From: Beroe forskalii
Taxonomy: Eukaryota; Ctenophora; Nuda; Beroida; Beroidae
Assembly: GCA_011033025.1 (NCBI GenBank)
Contig: WFMF01000011.1
Location: 496,001-560,000 of the forward strand
Direction of reading: 5' to 3'
DNA length: 64,000 nucleotides
Below, one piece after another: positions 1-13,700 of the stretch. Positions within the stretch are counted from its first letter, which is position 1, and each line of letters begins with the position of its first letter. The notes beneath the pieces are model-generated. The model searched no databases. It was not told the origin of the DNA and saw only the letters and a program-made list of their open reading frames with translations. The position numbers and the translations under genes were made by a program.

Positions 1-500
1 GGTAGGAGATGAGAAGAATTAGGAATTTAAGTTTAGTCGCGTTGGGTACTCTGCGTGACTAAACTTAAATCTAAATTCAATAAACCTCCATTAACATCTT
101 TAAGAACCACATTCATTTAAATTATAGACTTCAGCTTGAATTTACAACAATCAGTCGATATAGATATTATTGCAGCAGATTCTAAGAACTCACTCTAGAG
201 AGTAATTCCTTAGAATTCATTGCAATGATATTACATCGACTGATTTTTCGCAATATAAGCTGAAGTTTATTATTTTCAAAAGACGCGATTCAATCAAATT
301 TACGTGCTTCTTTATTATTGTGCGTCCAATAGCTTAATAACCCCAACCTAGTGATCAGTGCTTAATAAATTCTCGAGCAATAGTATCATGGTTATAAGAT
401 TTTTAGAACAATATCGAATGCCTATAATGCAAAAACTATGAAACAGAGGTCAGAGCCGTTATAACCTAATCTATAAAGAGGGTTGCAAATCCTTCCACAT
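1..500. other. Non-coding flank, no gene seen
   Basis: AT-rich sequence with no convincing exon. It contains an imperfect inverted repeat: roughly 125-190 (attatagacttcagcttg, then the region around tcagtcgatatag) pairs with 228-272 (catcgactgattt, then ataagctgaagtttat). If the plus-strand gene downstream is real, this is probably one of its introns. Confidence 0.4.
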
Positions 501-516
501 GGTGATTGGTGCTTTT

Positions 517-1608
517 CTCCACCTCACTGTTTGCAGGCCTGTGTCTCCTGTGTCTCCACCTCTCTGCTTTCAGGCCTGTGTCTCCTGTGTCTCCACCTCT
601 CTGTTTTCAGGCCTGTGCCTCCTGTGTCTCCACCTCACTGTATTTAGGCCTGGGTCTCCTGTGTCTCCACCTCACTGTATTTAGGCCTGTGTCTCCTGTG
701 TCTCCACCTCACTGTATTTAGGCCTGTGTCTCCTGTGTCTCCACCTCACTGTATTTAGGCATGTGTCACCTGTGTCTCCACCTCACTGTTTTCAGGCCTG
801 TGTCTCCTGTGTGTCTCCACCTCTCTGTTTTCAGGCTTGTGTCTCCTGTGTCTCCACCTCACTGTTTTCAGGCCTGTGTCTCCTGTGTCTCCACCTCACT
901 GTATTTAGGCCTGTGTCTCCTGTGTCTCCACCTCACTGTATTTAGGCATGTGTCACCTGTGTCTCCACCTCACTGTTTTCAGGCCTGTGTCTCCTGTGTC
1001 TCCACCTCACTGTTTTCAGACCTGTGTCTCCTGTGTCTCCACCTCACTGTATTTAGGCCTGTGTCTCCTGTGTGTCTCCACCTCACTGTATTTAGGCATG
1101 TGTCACCTGTGTGTCTCCACCTCTCTGTTTTCAGGCTTGTGTCTCCTGTGTCTCCACCTCACTGTTTTTAGACCTGTGTCTCCACCTCACTGTTTTTAGA
1201 CCTGTGTCTCCTGTGTCTCCACCTCTCTGCTTTCAGGCCTGTGTCTCCTGTGTCTCCACCTCACTGTATTTAGGCATGTGTCACCTGTGTGTCTCCACCT
1301 CACTGTTTTCAGACCTGTTTCTCCTGTGTCTCCACCTCTCTGTTTTCAGGCCTGTGTCTCCTGTGTCTCCACCTCACTGTATTTAGGCATGTGTCACCTG
1401 TGTGTCTCCACCTCACTGTTTTCAGACCTGTGTCTCCTGTGTCTCCACCTCTCTGTTTTCAGGCCTGTGTCTCCTGTGTCTCCACCTCACTGTTTTCAGG
1501 CCTGTGTCTCCTGTGTCTCCACCTTACTGTTTTCAGACCTGTGTCTCCTGTGTATCTCCACCTCACTGTATTTAGGCTTGTGTCTCCTGTGTCTCCACCT
1601 CACTGCTC
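517..1608. repeat. 37-bp minisatellite, about 29 copies
   Basis: Head-to-tail array with a unit of about 37 bp, alternating GGCCTGTGTCTCCTGTGTC and TCCACCTCACTGTTTTCA or TATTTA variants, with occasional shortened units. Because 37 is not a multiple of three, the array is open in all three plus frames and yields long false ORFs. Each unit carries a pyrimidine-rich CTGTTTTCAG or CTGTATTTAG motif resembling a 3' splice site. The array runs directly into the candidate exon that ends at 1707. Confidence 0.93.
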
Positions 1609-1610
1609 TG

Positions 1611-1707
1611 CGGAGAGAGACGGAGGTTCGTCTGTGCTGTGTGCAACTTGGGAGAGGAGTACCACGAGAAAGAGATGCTCAGCAAGCGGGATGCCCTCCA
1701 CTTAGCG
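1611..1707 (+). CDS. Candidate exon with CxxC zinc-ligand pattern
   Basis: In one frame this reads RRFVCAVCNLGEEYH followed by further His residues (Cys-x2-Cys, then His-x4-His across the splice), reminiscent of a treble-clef or C2H2 zinc site. The donor is GCG|GTAAGT at 1708. The exact acceptor is uncertain because several AG dinucleotides lie at 1610-1625. It joins in phase 0 to the exon at 1872. The exon begins immediately after the 37-bp minisatellite. Confidence 0.45.
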
Positions 1708-4700
1708 GTAAGTTTATCGGAAGTAACAGAACTCACAATAACCAAACAATGCCCTTGATTAGCTTGATTACACGTGCGTGACTGCGTGATTTCTAGCAAT
1801 ATGGAAACATGAAATTGTGAATAACTTAATTCGGTTATTACTAACAACTCTTACCAAGACAACCATTGCAGATGTATCACGTGACCATGACGCGTTACCA
1901 TGGAGACTTCAAACTGGCCATGTGTCTCCGAATGAACGTGTTGCCCCTCGTTAAGCAACTAAACCCAGGGACTAACATAAACGTTTGGGACCTCGCTGTT
2001 ACAGCACGTGAACACCCACGACTCTTCCAAACGGGGACGAGCAATAAGAACACCACTCTTTACAGGTTAGAAAAGCTGCTCAATGGTTCGTTGACCTTAT
2101 TTTATTTCAAAACGAGATCATTAAAATAAGTAACGACTATATTGTGTTTAAAAGTAAAAAAGTGAAAATTAAAAATATTGCACTGAAATTGGAAGAATCC
2201 TTGGAATGATATCCTAGCCTATGATTGAAAATATTGTGTAGCGTGAAGTTTCAATAACTATTTTGAACATCACTTTTCTACTCTATAGCTTACAAGAACT
2301 AATATGTTCGCCCTTAGACTGATGCAATCGATGGCAAGTCAATTAATATTTTGTACATCACTTTATATTTGAGTATTTGAACTCTTAAAGAACTAAAACG
2401 TTCGCACTTAGACTGATGCAATCGATGGTAAATCAAAATTGGATTCGTTGAAACTCTAATATTATATGTGTTCAAATGAAAGAGAAGACTGTTCAAATCT
2501 CTATCAATATGTCGTGTGAGATATGAGAAAGGGGAGAGAGAGAGAGTTGAGTGCAAGATTTAATAAATCAGGTGGTATCTGAGCAGAGAAGGAGATAGGT
2601 TTATAGCGAGTACCACATTCTATATAATTATAATGTTTACTAACAAACGTGCAGATTTATCTAATGTCATGAGATCATATCAAGATATTAGGTGAGGAGA
2701 GGGGTCGACGTGTTGCTCCTAACATTCTCCCGAGAATCACGATAATATTATATGAGTATATGATGTGATTACTTTTCCCTAGAAGCTTGAGTGACATACA
2801 TAACTTACACCACGTGAACTATCACATAACTTAGTAAATCCAACTTAGTCAAGTAAGTGACTTGGCGTGTTGACAGACCATGTCATGTGGGTTATGTACT
2901 ACTCCCCAGGGATTCCTCCTTTTATATCATGCTAATATTATATCAGAGGACTGCTACCTTGCACTGGTATTCTACCTAAAATATGATATTATTTGCAGCA
3001 TATATTTGAGGAACTTCATTATGGTATTCTACCTAAAATATGATATTATTTGCAGCATATATTTGAGGAACTTCATTATGGTATTCTACCTAAAATATGA
3101 TATTATTTGCAGCATATGTTTGAGGAACTTCATTATCAAAAAAACTCATTTTGATTGCCGCGAGCTTCATTAATCAAGGGATACTTAAGCGCTGGTTGCT
3201 CTACGGGTTTCCAAATTAGGACCACGGCCTGCATCTGGAGAAAATAGCACCAGAAACATTCATCTTATTATCGCAGCTTTGCCCACCCACGGTAGCACTT
3301 ATAAAACGATCAATAAAGTCACGTTACATCTTAACTTCTGTCGTTGAACGAAGGATTTGTTCCACGAAGCAGGGAGTTATTAAATATTATCCATACTCAT
3401 ATCATATCTACGACGGCCATCTAGTGCGTGGTATGACCAGACTCTGATTAGAAATTTAACGTCAAAAGTTCAAAGAAGTTGGTAGAATTAAATGTCCCAT
3501 ATTTATTTTCACAGAGAGACATTATGATAATGATCGAGAGTTGTATCCTATCATTTCTATATTGAGCGAATCCGATATAAACATATTATATATGATCGAT
3601 CAGTGCCGTGATGCTGTGAATAAATGATGACAAAAGGCAGGAATCAGAATTAAAATTGGTGAATGACAATGGTAATAAACTTATTTGAAACCAATAAACT
3701 CCATGAATAAATGGTGATTTGGGAAAGTGGTCACATACGTTCAGACTTATAGGTAACCCACACGTGTCCAACCAGCTTTTTATTACCAATTAACATTATA
3801 ATAAGGAGTTGGATTTCATTTTCTTTGTACCAGCCCACCAGAATCTAACAATTTTGAAAGGAATCGTGCTGTTTAGTCGTCTCTCTAGCATGACCACTGG
3901 TTTTTGTTTGTGCAACAAAGGATGACAATGGTGATTGTATCCACTTTAAAGATCCACTTAATGCGTAATCCTGCAACTTTACGACCGTGTGATGCGGTAA
4001 CTTAGTGCACTGATTCCCGGTTAGAGCAGTAGAGGCCAGGTGACTTTAGATATCTGCAAGATATCTGCAGTTAGATATCCGCAACAGTGCATGTATCAAC
4101 ATTAGAATATAACAGCACTCGATTCTCAAATGTAAACATGTAAGAAGCGGCCGGTTAGATGTACGAAATATTCAAAGTGGAAATTTCCCGGGATTCTATT
4201 AAAAATGAAATAGATTTGTATATATCTATGCATTTCCGGAGTTGGACATCGCAAGATATCTAGAGCTTTCTAGGACGAGAGTGTGCTGCGCTATTTATAA
4301 ATAAAAGCTTTATAGCTTAAATACTCGCCCTTCGCAGTTCGCCGAGTAATTAAGTGACTGGATCAGGTATAAAGAGCTAGGACAGGTAAAAGTGCTATTT
4401 CAGCTTTTGTGAATAACTTAGATCGATGTTGGCTGTTGCTTCTTAGTGCAGGACTTTCAATGTTTGGCACAAGGGATCCATGTTGATAATATGAGTGGAG
4501 ATTATGTATGGAGAGAAAGTATGATTTCTAAAAATTGCAAATGAAATCATAGCACGAGGTGAATTGTAGCGGGGAGAAATAGTTTAGTAGTTTCTGCTTA
4601 GCCCATTTACTCAGTTACTCATTTCCCCTGACTCTAGTAACAATGTACTGCATTCCCAGGTTGCTGGTAACGGAGCCCCCGACATTTCCCCGGGTTTCCC

Positions 4701-7700
4701 TACAACCACCTCTACCTCCAGCTCCTCAAGTCATAGCTCCCTTCCTCCCTCCTGGATTCGTCATAGACCTCTCCAACGGAACCTCAGGTGGGAACCCTCA
4801 ACCCGTACACTGGATGCTCGAGAATCGAGTGAAATGGAGTACCAACTATCAAGTGGAATGTAGTTCTGAGTGGAATCTAGTTCGGAGTGGAATGTAGTAT
4901 CGAGTGGAATGTAGTATCGAGTGGAATGTAGTTCGGAGTGGAATCTAGTTCGGAGTGGAATCTAGTTCCGAGTGAATTGTAGTTCAAAGTGAAATGCTTC
5001 GAGCCCAGTCAGTCAAATGGTATCATGAACTGAACGAAACCCACAACACACATCTCCACTTTAACCAGCTTATTATAATTTGTCTAGGTAACCCAATGCC
5101 TATTTTAATAAAACCCAATAACCCCGTCAGTTTCAAATTAAGACCATGAGCTGAAGACGATAACCACAAGATTTTTGAAAGCTTCTGATTAAAACTATCT
5201 CGTATCAATTATGACGTCATTTAATCTTCAATCTTTATTAATCTATTAGGTGCAAGGTAGTTCAGAGTGAAATGCTTCGAGCCCAGTCAGTCAAATGATA
5301 TCATGAGCCAAACGAAACCCACACATCTCCACTTTAATAACCAGTTTATTACAAATGGAGCAAGTTTAATAGTTTGTTGTCTAGGTAACCCAATACCTAC
5401 GTTTTAATAAAAACTATCGCTCGTGGCAACTGACATGATGTCATGATCAAAAGAAAAGTCGGGTTTGATAAATCTATGCTAATCGAGTTAACCCCGTTAG
5501 TTTTAAACTAAGACCTTTAGACGTCAAATTAGTCCACTAAAAGCCTGCACTGAACGTGAACAGTATTTCGTGATGTCTCCTTTCTCAAAAGCAGGAAATA
5601 AAACTACTATGAAAAGCGTAGTGGACAGGTAAGTGATACCATAACGTTTTATAAGCGAATAATATGAACATACTACCAAAATATTAATCTTCAACATAAA
5701 AGCATTAACATTGAAAGATTGAACATATTCTGAATGCACTTGCTTGCGCCTTGCAATCAAGGACCACGAAAGTACGAAACAGTAAATTGCTGACTTCAGT
5801 AATGGGAATTTATAAAAGCTTAATAGTGCACCTCGTACTTGTTTCAGTAGAAACGACCCCTAAGCTGTACAATGCGAACAAATTAACGCTCCGAATAAAT
5901 AGGGGTTAGGGAGTTGCAATGCTGCCATTAAGGGGGCGGGGGTCCGAGGTCGATTTGCCCTTTTTTCGCAGGGTTTCCCTCTCTGCCCTCCTTTTTGCCC
6001 AGAGCATGCCCTGCTTTCGAATCCAGAAAAGTACAAAAGTAGCTTTGCCGAAAATCAACTTTATAATCTATCTTTTCCTCTAGTTTAACTTGCCTTTGAT
6101 TTAACCGTTTTTTTAAAAACCGGCTCGAGGACAAAAGTTTCTTTTTTGTAATTTTGCCCTTGTAAGGTCGGAATAAATTTGGTCGCAGCTGTTTCTCGTT
6201 TGGTTATAATCCGGTTCCATGGTCTCAGCCGTGACCGTATACCGTAGATAATGAACGCTGCACACCTTTTCGATCATTCAATTTACTAAGTCTCGGCGTT
6301 GCCTCGACCATATTAGTTGCTGTATGCGGTCACAACTTCGACATGGTACCTCCTCACTTTGGGGGCTCTCAAAGTTAGCAGGTACCTGCTAAAATATTAT
6401 TATTTTGTATTGAGAAGGATCCCTCTTCCTCGTTAACGCATAATGATGACTTCAGAACGAACGAATGGGATTACTGTTTTCGATAATTCTACGCATTAGG
6501 TGTCGTGGATTCCCTTAAATTGTATATTCAAGTTGCTAACCTATTTTTCTTACATTATCGCTTTACCTGTGAACTATAAACGGGATAATCCATGTAAACC
6601 GACAAAAACGAGAGGACTTTGAAATGGCGCACTTAAAACGGAAAATTGCTCAACAATCATGGCCTACAATCCTGTTGGTCCTCAATAGATATCACAATAA
6701 CTAAACTGCATGCCCATGAAAATAAACCGTGATAAACCGTTAATTTAATTTCAAGATTCAATCGCTCTACAATATTGCCCTTAGTGAACCGAAGTCTGAT
6801 GCTCTTAACTTTTGAAAAGCTCTCTCAGAACCTCAGTGAGCTAAATTGCAATATTCGGGCGGACTAATTCCGAGTCGTTGAAGAGAGGAAGCAGCTATAT
6901 TCCTCCCACTCTAATGTACTAACTTGTGATAATGGATAAGGGTGAGTGTTAGAGGATTCCGTTTTAGCGTGTCTGCCGTGAGCTCCCGGATGAGACAAGC
7001 TATTAAAAGCTAATGGTTATCCGTGCATTTCTCCGGATGATGGTTATTTTGCATATTATGCTTATGTAATATGATGAAACAGCTTGTTTCGGAAGCATAA
7101 TATGTGCCCCGTGGCAATAAACCGAATATTAATTAGAACTAAAGTAATGACTAATGAACTGCTAATGAACTGTAGCCTAATATGGTAGTAACTGGGAACT
7201 ATCTGAGGAGGTTTTAAATCGCATTGATGATAATGAAACGTAAACAAGAATTGCGCCTGCCGACACAATTCTTGTTTGTCCATTGTTCCCGTATGCAGGC
7301 GCTTAATTTCCCTCCCCCGCGATGCCTTATGTCTTGTAACTCAACATTTTGGAAATTCTAGTCTTAACGACCTGGGCAACATGCTTATTAGAGTACTGTA
7401 TCGTGCCATCGTGTATTTCGAAATCTAACTGCTGAATTAAACTTATTACTGAAAATTTTCTGTGACCTGATTTAAAACCTTTCTGATGAACTGATTGGGC
7501 TGTACAGGATCATTTTTGCTATCAGAAAACTGAAGATAAGCTAAGAAAATAATAATTTGAAATTTGACTATAGTGGGGCTTGAACCCGTGACCTCTAGCG
7601 TGCCAGCGCTACAAAGTCTGACACGCTAACCGATTGAGCTACGAAATCATGAAATGACATGTTAATTATGTGTAACAATACGTGTAAAATTTCAGTTTTT

Positions 7701-10700
7701 TATTGTGATACTGATTCAATTTTCCACATCATTTCTCAGAGAATAGTCAAGCCTTCTTCACATTTACTCGATCAATATCTTTTTTGGCGAAAAAATCGTG
7801 TTTTTTGTGTTTGAAATAGTCGAAATGAAAATCAATTTCAGGACATTAGATTTGGTCGATATGAAAACTTTAGTGACTGGGAATGTGGCACGGATGGGCC
7901 TGGTCAACGTATGAGATTAAAATTTTTGACAACCGAAAGCTTCATGAATTAGGAAATTCGTGATTTTGAAGATTTGTGTGAAAGGGGACGGACGGAGGAC
8001 ATTTTCGCGACTGATATTATAAAGGAGCAATCCGGGCACTTTCAGAAATTACAGTAGTTGTATTGCAAACCTCGACCTGATATACACATATCCTATTTCT
8101 CACCTTCCCAAACCACGATCTCTGCCAACCCTCTCATTTGCCTTTTTGTATTCACAAAAATGCCAATGGGGAGAGAAAAAATAAGAAGTTCCTTGTGATT
8201 AGTGATTACTGATTGTCCAACAGCAGATATGATCAATCTTGAGTCTATCTCTTAATGTGCATGATAAACCAAATTTATCTGTACAGTGAAGATAATTTAT
8301 AGGGTTTAGTTCAGGGGCGTAGTCAGAGGGAAGGCGACACATGCGGCTGCCTCCCCCTTTTTGTTCAGATAACGTGAAAATGTTGTTTAAAAGAGAGCTT
8401 TGAGCCGATCCAAATAAAAAATCAATAGGTTTTATTGTAACTCGCCGACCTGTTTTAAAAAATCTGGCTTCGACCCTGGTTTAGTTTGATAAGAGTGTAG
8501 ACACGAATAGAGTTGTCTAGTAGACAAAATCCATAATATTATATTATTTGAAGCGAAGAAATGGCATACGGACAGGAAAGTACTAAGTAGTTACATTCGA
8601 TGGACGATGATATATCATGTTTAATTTCGAAATATTCAAATCTCAAGAGATTGGAGTTTAAGAGATTGGATTTTAATCGATATAACTGATACGAGAGAAT
8701 TGTAATCAGAAGATTCGAAAATCTTGTGATTATCGTCGTCAGCTGAGTAATGATATTTGTGAGTCTTATTCTTTGGGTAGGGTTGCCAAAACATTGTATG
8801 ACAAACTGCGTGGAACGGATTAATAAACGAGGTAGCTAGTATTTCAAGTTGCTTATAAGCTTATACCTGTGAATTAATGTGATTCTGACCCTACATGCGT
8901 CGATAAAACATAACTCAATAGTGTCGTAATGATGAAAAGCTAATTATTGCACGTATAAATTTCAATATAAGGTTTTAACAGAGACATGTTATAGTCTCTA
9001 CTAATAGAGTAATAGAACCTTTCCCGCATTGGATAACTCTCCAGAATTTAACACCACGGGGGCTAAGGTGCAAGAAAAGAGAATAGACGAGGTGAAATTT
9101 CGGCAACAGTACAAATAAACGGTTTCGTTCCTGCTCTAGAATCCACTGAAACCTACCTTAATATTCATTAATAAAACAAAGTAGGGTATGGGGGTATGAG
9201 GGGTACGAAGGAGAGCCGATTGCCAAATTATCCTGATTCAAAAACGGAATTTATTCGGCGAGCTTTGGTATAAATAGCTAATTTTTCCACGTTAAAATTA
9301 AAATTCAAGGTATTAGTAGACGCGTGTAATAGAACCAACTTGACAAAAACCAGACTCCACTGAAATTGTAAAATTTGGGATATATTAACCGTCTGGCACC
9401 ATGTTGCCCTAACTATCCTACCTTTTAACTACAGTGCACTGCACACAATGATATTGGTTGAATTTATAGGCGAAAGGGCGATTAAGGATTTTTTCAAGAT
9501 TAAAGGGCCATTAAGGATCCTTTTAATGTCTATAGTTCCATGTGACTCAACTACATAGCATTAAAACTCTCCTGGTCCCCTGATACTCTAATATAATAAT
9601 ATGCTCACCTGGTTTCATTATATATATAGTTATATAGCTCATGATATCCGGAAGCTCACAACAAAATTTCGCGAATCCCTCCAAAAATTTGACCACTGCA
9701 ATCCATCAACAATCATTAATACCTTCTCACTCTGAGACCTGTGCAATGCCCTCGCGCAGTTCGAAAGTTCTTTGCCTTCAAAGGGAGAAGGCATTGCTAC
9801 TAATTTTAACTTATATCAGGGCTGCAGGTGGATGGCTCGCCTCCTGCTGAGGACTTCCCGCCTACGCCTCACGATCTAGCGATCTTCAAACACGTCGACT
9901 ACTACGGAGTGAAAGGGAGAACACACAGCGGAAAGGGATCGAAGAAAAGCCAAGATGCGTTACAGAATTATCGATAATAATGCGAGGTACGATCCGTCGA
10001 TACCGTGCGATATGTGTAAGCCATACCAAGCGTGAATAACGAACTTCCTCTCTTTCTGAACCGCTTCTTCGTGAGTCTACTCAGAAAGAAATGATAGTAT
10101 CAGTTATCGAATGAGACTCAAAACAGTGCACTACTGCAACAATATCATTAAATTCTTCAACTATTTTTCCGCAGGTCAGGTGAGCCGAAGAACAAGAGGC
10201 ACAAACCTTCAGGAGAGGCTTCTGAAGATCTTACGGTGAGAAATGTTATTGGATTAGATTTTCTATCCAGGGCTTTGCCCTTAATTTTTCCGGCCGAATT
10301 TCAGATGATTTTTCTATCTATAATATCTACACAGTTACTCATACGACCTGAATTGTTGAATGGTTCAATGCATACTTCGTACACATGTAACTTCAACAGT
10401 TCTAATCTTCTAGCCTTATCAAAACTGTATATTATGTTGACTACAAAATTGGACAAGGAAGTAATACTATCTAACTTTTCAATCTTTATATTACAGTTAC
10501 TTTTATCACACGAACTTAAGTCTCAAATTTTTCTGACTTGCTATCGTATTGACGATAATGGTTGATATTTTATAATCCTAGTTAAAACGAAGAATAAGCG
10601 AGAGTTTCGAATAACTATAATATAGACCTGTCACTTAGACAGCATGTTCTAGAAGGTGGCGACAACTCTGTACTGTGGTTATAGATTATTAAAATGCTAG

Positions 10701-13700
10701 CAACGAGAACTGCTTCGCTCTAATGGTACAAGCAGTCGCCCAATGCCTTTGATTGACGTGCAACGACATTAATTGCTTTTTACCAACACCAGCTGTAACA
10801 GTTTGTGCAAGGTTATCGGTTTAGAGTAGAACGTTACCTGACGTAAAATGTCACTATAGAAATTTTTTTACAACGAATTTTAGTCCTTTAGCAAAGACTT
10901 TAAACGTCGATTTAAACTTTGAGGATGTGCAACACTGGAATATAAACTCAACCTCCATCATTGGTACTTTGGTAGGTTGATCTGCAGTTGTTTCAAAGTA
11001 ACTCGGTAATGGTAGCGCGTATGAAAGTGTTGTAAAACCAGGCAATTAGCAGTGACTGAATATGTTATATAAGATTGGGAACGATATTATAAGATTGGAA
11101 ACGGTCGCAATATATAAACTTATAAAGGTCGTTTAGGCGTCCTCAACTCTCTATTACAAAGCATGGTAGTATAGTCACGCTGAGTCACCTTTGTCCATGA
11201 ACGGCCAGCTTTGAGGTAAAAACCACGCATAGATTTCAGACATGTTAAAACCACTCACGTGAAGTTAATAATTGCCCACCAATATCAGGAGGAATTATGT
11301 TGGAAGTCTATCATACCATTGTAAGACTTCCTCATGTAGGTATAAATATCTATCGGTTTTCCTCACATACGGGACACGGGTCACATCAAGTATGACGATA
11401 ATCAAAATGTTCATTGTTCACGTCAGACATAGGTGGGCACTCTCGATTATGACAATGCAGCAATAACTGAGGACGAGCCCTGATTCTGCAGTGAACAGAT
11501 ATTATTAAACGCATCATATTAGGCGTTTTTCCTGATTTATTATTCATTACAACTGTGTGATGTTCAATGCCCGCTCTGTTCATGCCCGCACTCTCCTGCC
11601 TTGCACACCCTCCCCACAAAGATCTCATCCCGGAGAGTCAGAAGAATAGTGGACAGCACGTCAAGGAAGATGGGTTAGAACGGCATGATGGTCATGTTGT
11701 CTGGATCGCTAGGGTAGGCCAATGGTCGCGGGAAGGTGGGAGTCAGATAAATAACAGGGATTTGTGGAAATGGAACAGTGGACTGATCCAAGAACATTGT
11801 CTTCAAGAAATGGTTACGGAGGAAGAGAAGGAAGGGATAGCGGAACGAACGATCCTCTCGAATATTAGAGTGTGGAAATCAGACTTAAGATGAATGATAA
11901 AGTGGAAATGCAGCCCTGCACTGCGACCCTGGGGATCGGACCGTGGACGGGACTTGTTCCCAACCGCCGTGCTACAGCCCATCCCCCTCTAAAGCTCTAA
12001 GTAGAAGAAAGCACAATGAAAGAGAGGGCAGGAAATCACTACTGTAGGTCACAAAAGGGTCTCATTAAAGCAAGAATTGCATGTCTTTCACACCCACCCC
12101 TCCACACACTTCAAACGAGCCAGGGGCACGTAGAAAAGGAATAAAATGTCTCTGTACAGAGTAATTATATTACTTTTCTACGTGCTCTCGTTTGACGTGT
12201 GGTATGTGAGTGCACCTACCCTGCAAGCCGAAGGAGAGTGACATAAATAGCAGCCGCCACTTCGTTAATAATTTAAAGTCTTGCCTATGAAGGTGTATGG
12301 GTCTAAAACGACAAACATAAAAACAATTACAGCAAATCGATTTCCTATGTCATTGATAGAAACATGAGAGCAAGAATCTAAACTACTAATTACTTAATTA
12401 TCTGCGGTTACCCTACAGAAATTGAGTCCCCCATGTCATCGGTGATGAGATTGTCTCATCAGCAGGTGGCAAAGACCCACTGTACCCCTCGTAGCTAGCA
12501 ACTTCGAGGCTGGGTAACCCAGAACTCCGGAATACTGAGCATACCCTTTAGAAGGAAGGGAGGATTGGACAAAGACTTCAGTGAAGATAGAGGAACAATG
12601 ACTGCTAAAATGAAGTGAAATAAAACGGTCAACTATCAAAAACTCAAATAACCTGAAGGCAAATATTAAAAAGATTAAAACTTTTGAAAAGGAAATCTAA
12701 GGTTGCATGCCGCATGGTTCCGCCTGTCCAGCCCCACACTAAGTGCTGTGCTAATTATACATTAAGTTACAGAGGTCAGTAGACTAAGCCGACGGATGCA
12801 AATTCCGATTGACTGGTCAAGGGATTACGCAACCTTTTGAGAATACTCGCACCTCTTTCCCACACACTAATAACACACTAATGAATTAGTGTGCTAATAA
12901 ATTAGTGTGCTGCTCATCCAAAGGTTTGCAGACACCTGGGGAAGTTGGCTAAAGTCTGGCACTGCAACTCTGCGACCGTTTAGCTGATATTAAATATCAA
13001 TATGTTATACAGGACACGCGGTATAAAATATAACATTTCAACTTACTAAATACTACTGAACTAGCTTACTAGTTCACTAGCTTATTACATGGCTGCATTT
13101 CCTCTTAAAGTGATGGGTATTATGTGAAGCTGCGTATACTCTCATTTTATCTGACAACGCAACTGTTTAGCTGATACTTTATTGAGTTATTGGCCCTCAT
13201 TTAACCGGCCCTTAAGGACAAAAACGACTTTGAGATTTTTTAAAGGGCCCGTTAAAAAGGCCATTTAAAGTGGGCCCAATTGAATCAAAGGGCAGTTAAT
13301 TTAGGTCATATGTAACTTTGGCTGTTAAATTCATGTTACTTTGACTGTTAAATTCATTTGACCTAAATCATGAAATTAGACCGGTATTTGGGTTTTTGCT
13401 TCAATTTACCCAGTATAAGTTCCTTTTCTGGCTATTTTTGAACAAAAATTTCTTGGTTTGGTAACTGCTGTCTGCTTGAAAAGTTTTTGACCAAGGGATG
13501 GTTAAAATGGTTCAGAAATGTTTCGATTTTTGACCACGGGGCCGGTCAAAAAGGTACGGTTCAAAAAGGGCTGCTAAATAAACAAATAAAGGCCAAGAAG
13601 GTATTGAATATGCTATGATTGATTGCCTGGCACGTGGTCTAGAACGTTTCGGCTTACTACTGAACCAGCTTACTACCTTATCGGACATAATGATCACGGA

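Noticed and set aside
517-1608. CRISPR-like repeat-spacer structure in the 37-bp array
   Set aside because: There are no unique spacers; the repeat is continuous and the DNA is eukaryotic.
506-1781. Several long overlapping plus-strand frames (up to 167 codons) across the first 1.8 kb
   Set aside because: They are produced by the 37-bp minisatellite, which lacks stops in all three frames; no splice or codon signal supports a protein.
11567-11893. 108-codon plus frame
   Set aside because: Composition is not domain-like, no acceptor or donor fits the neighbouring gene, and it is isolated in a long non-coding stretch.
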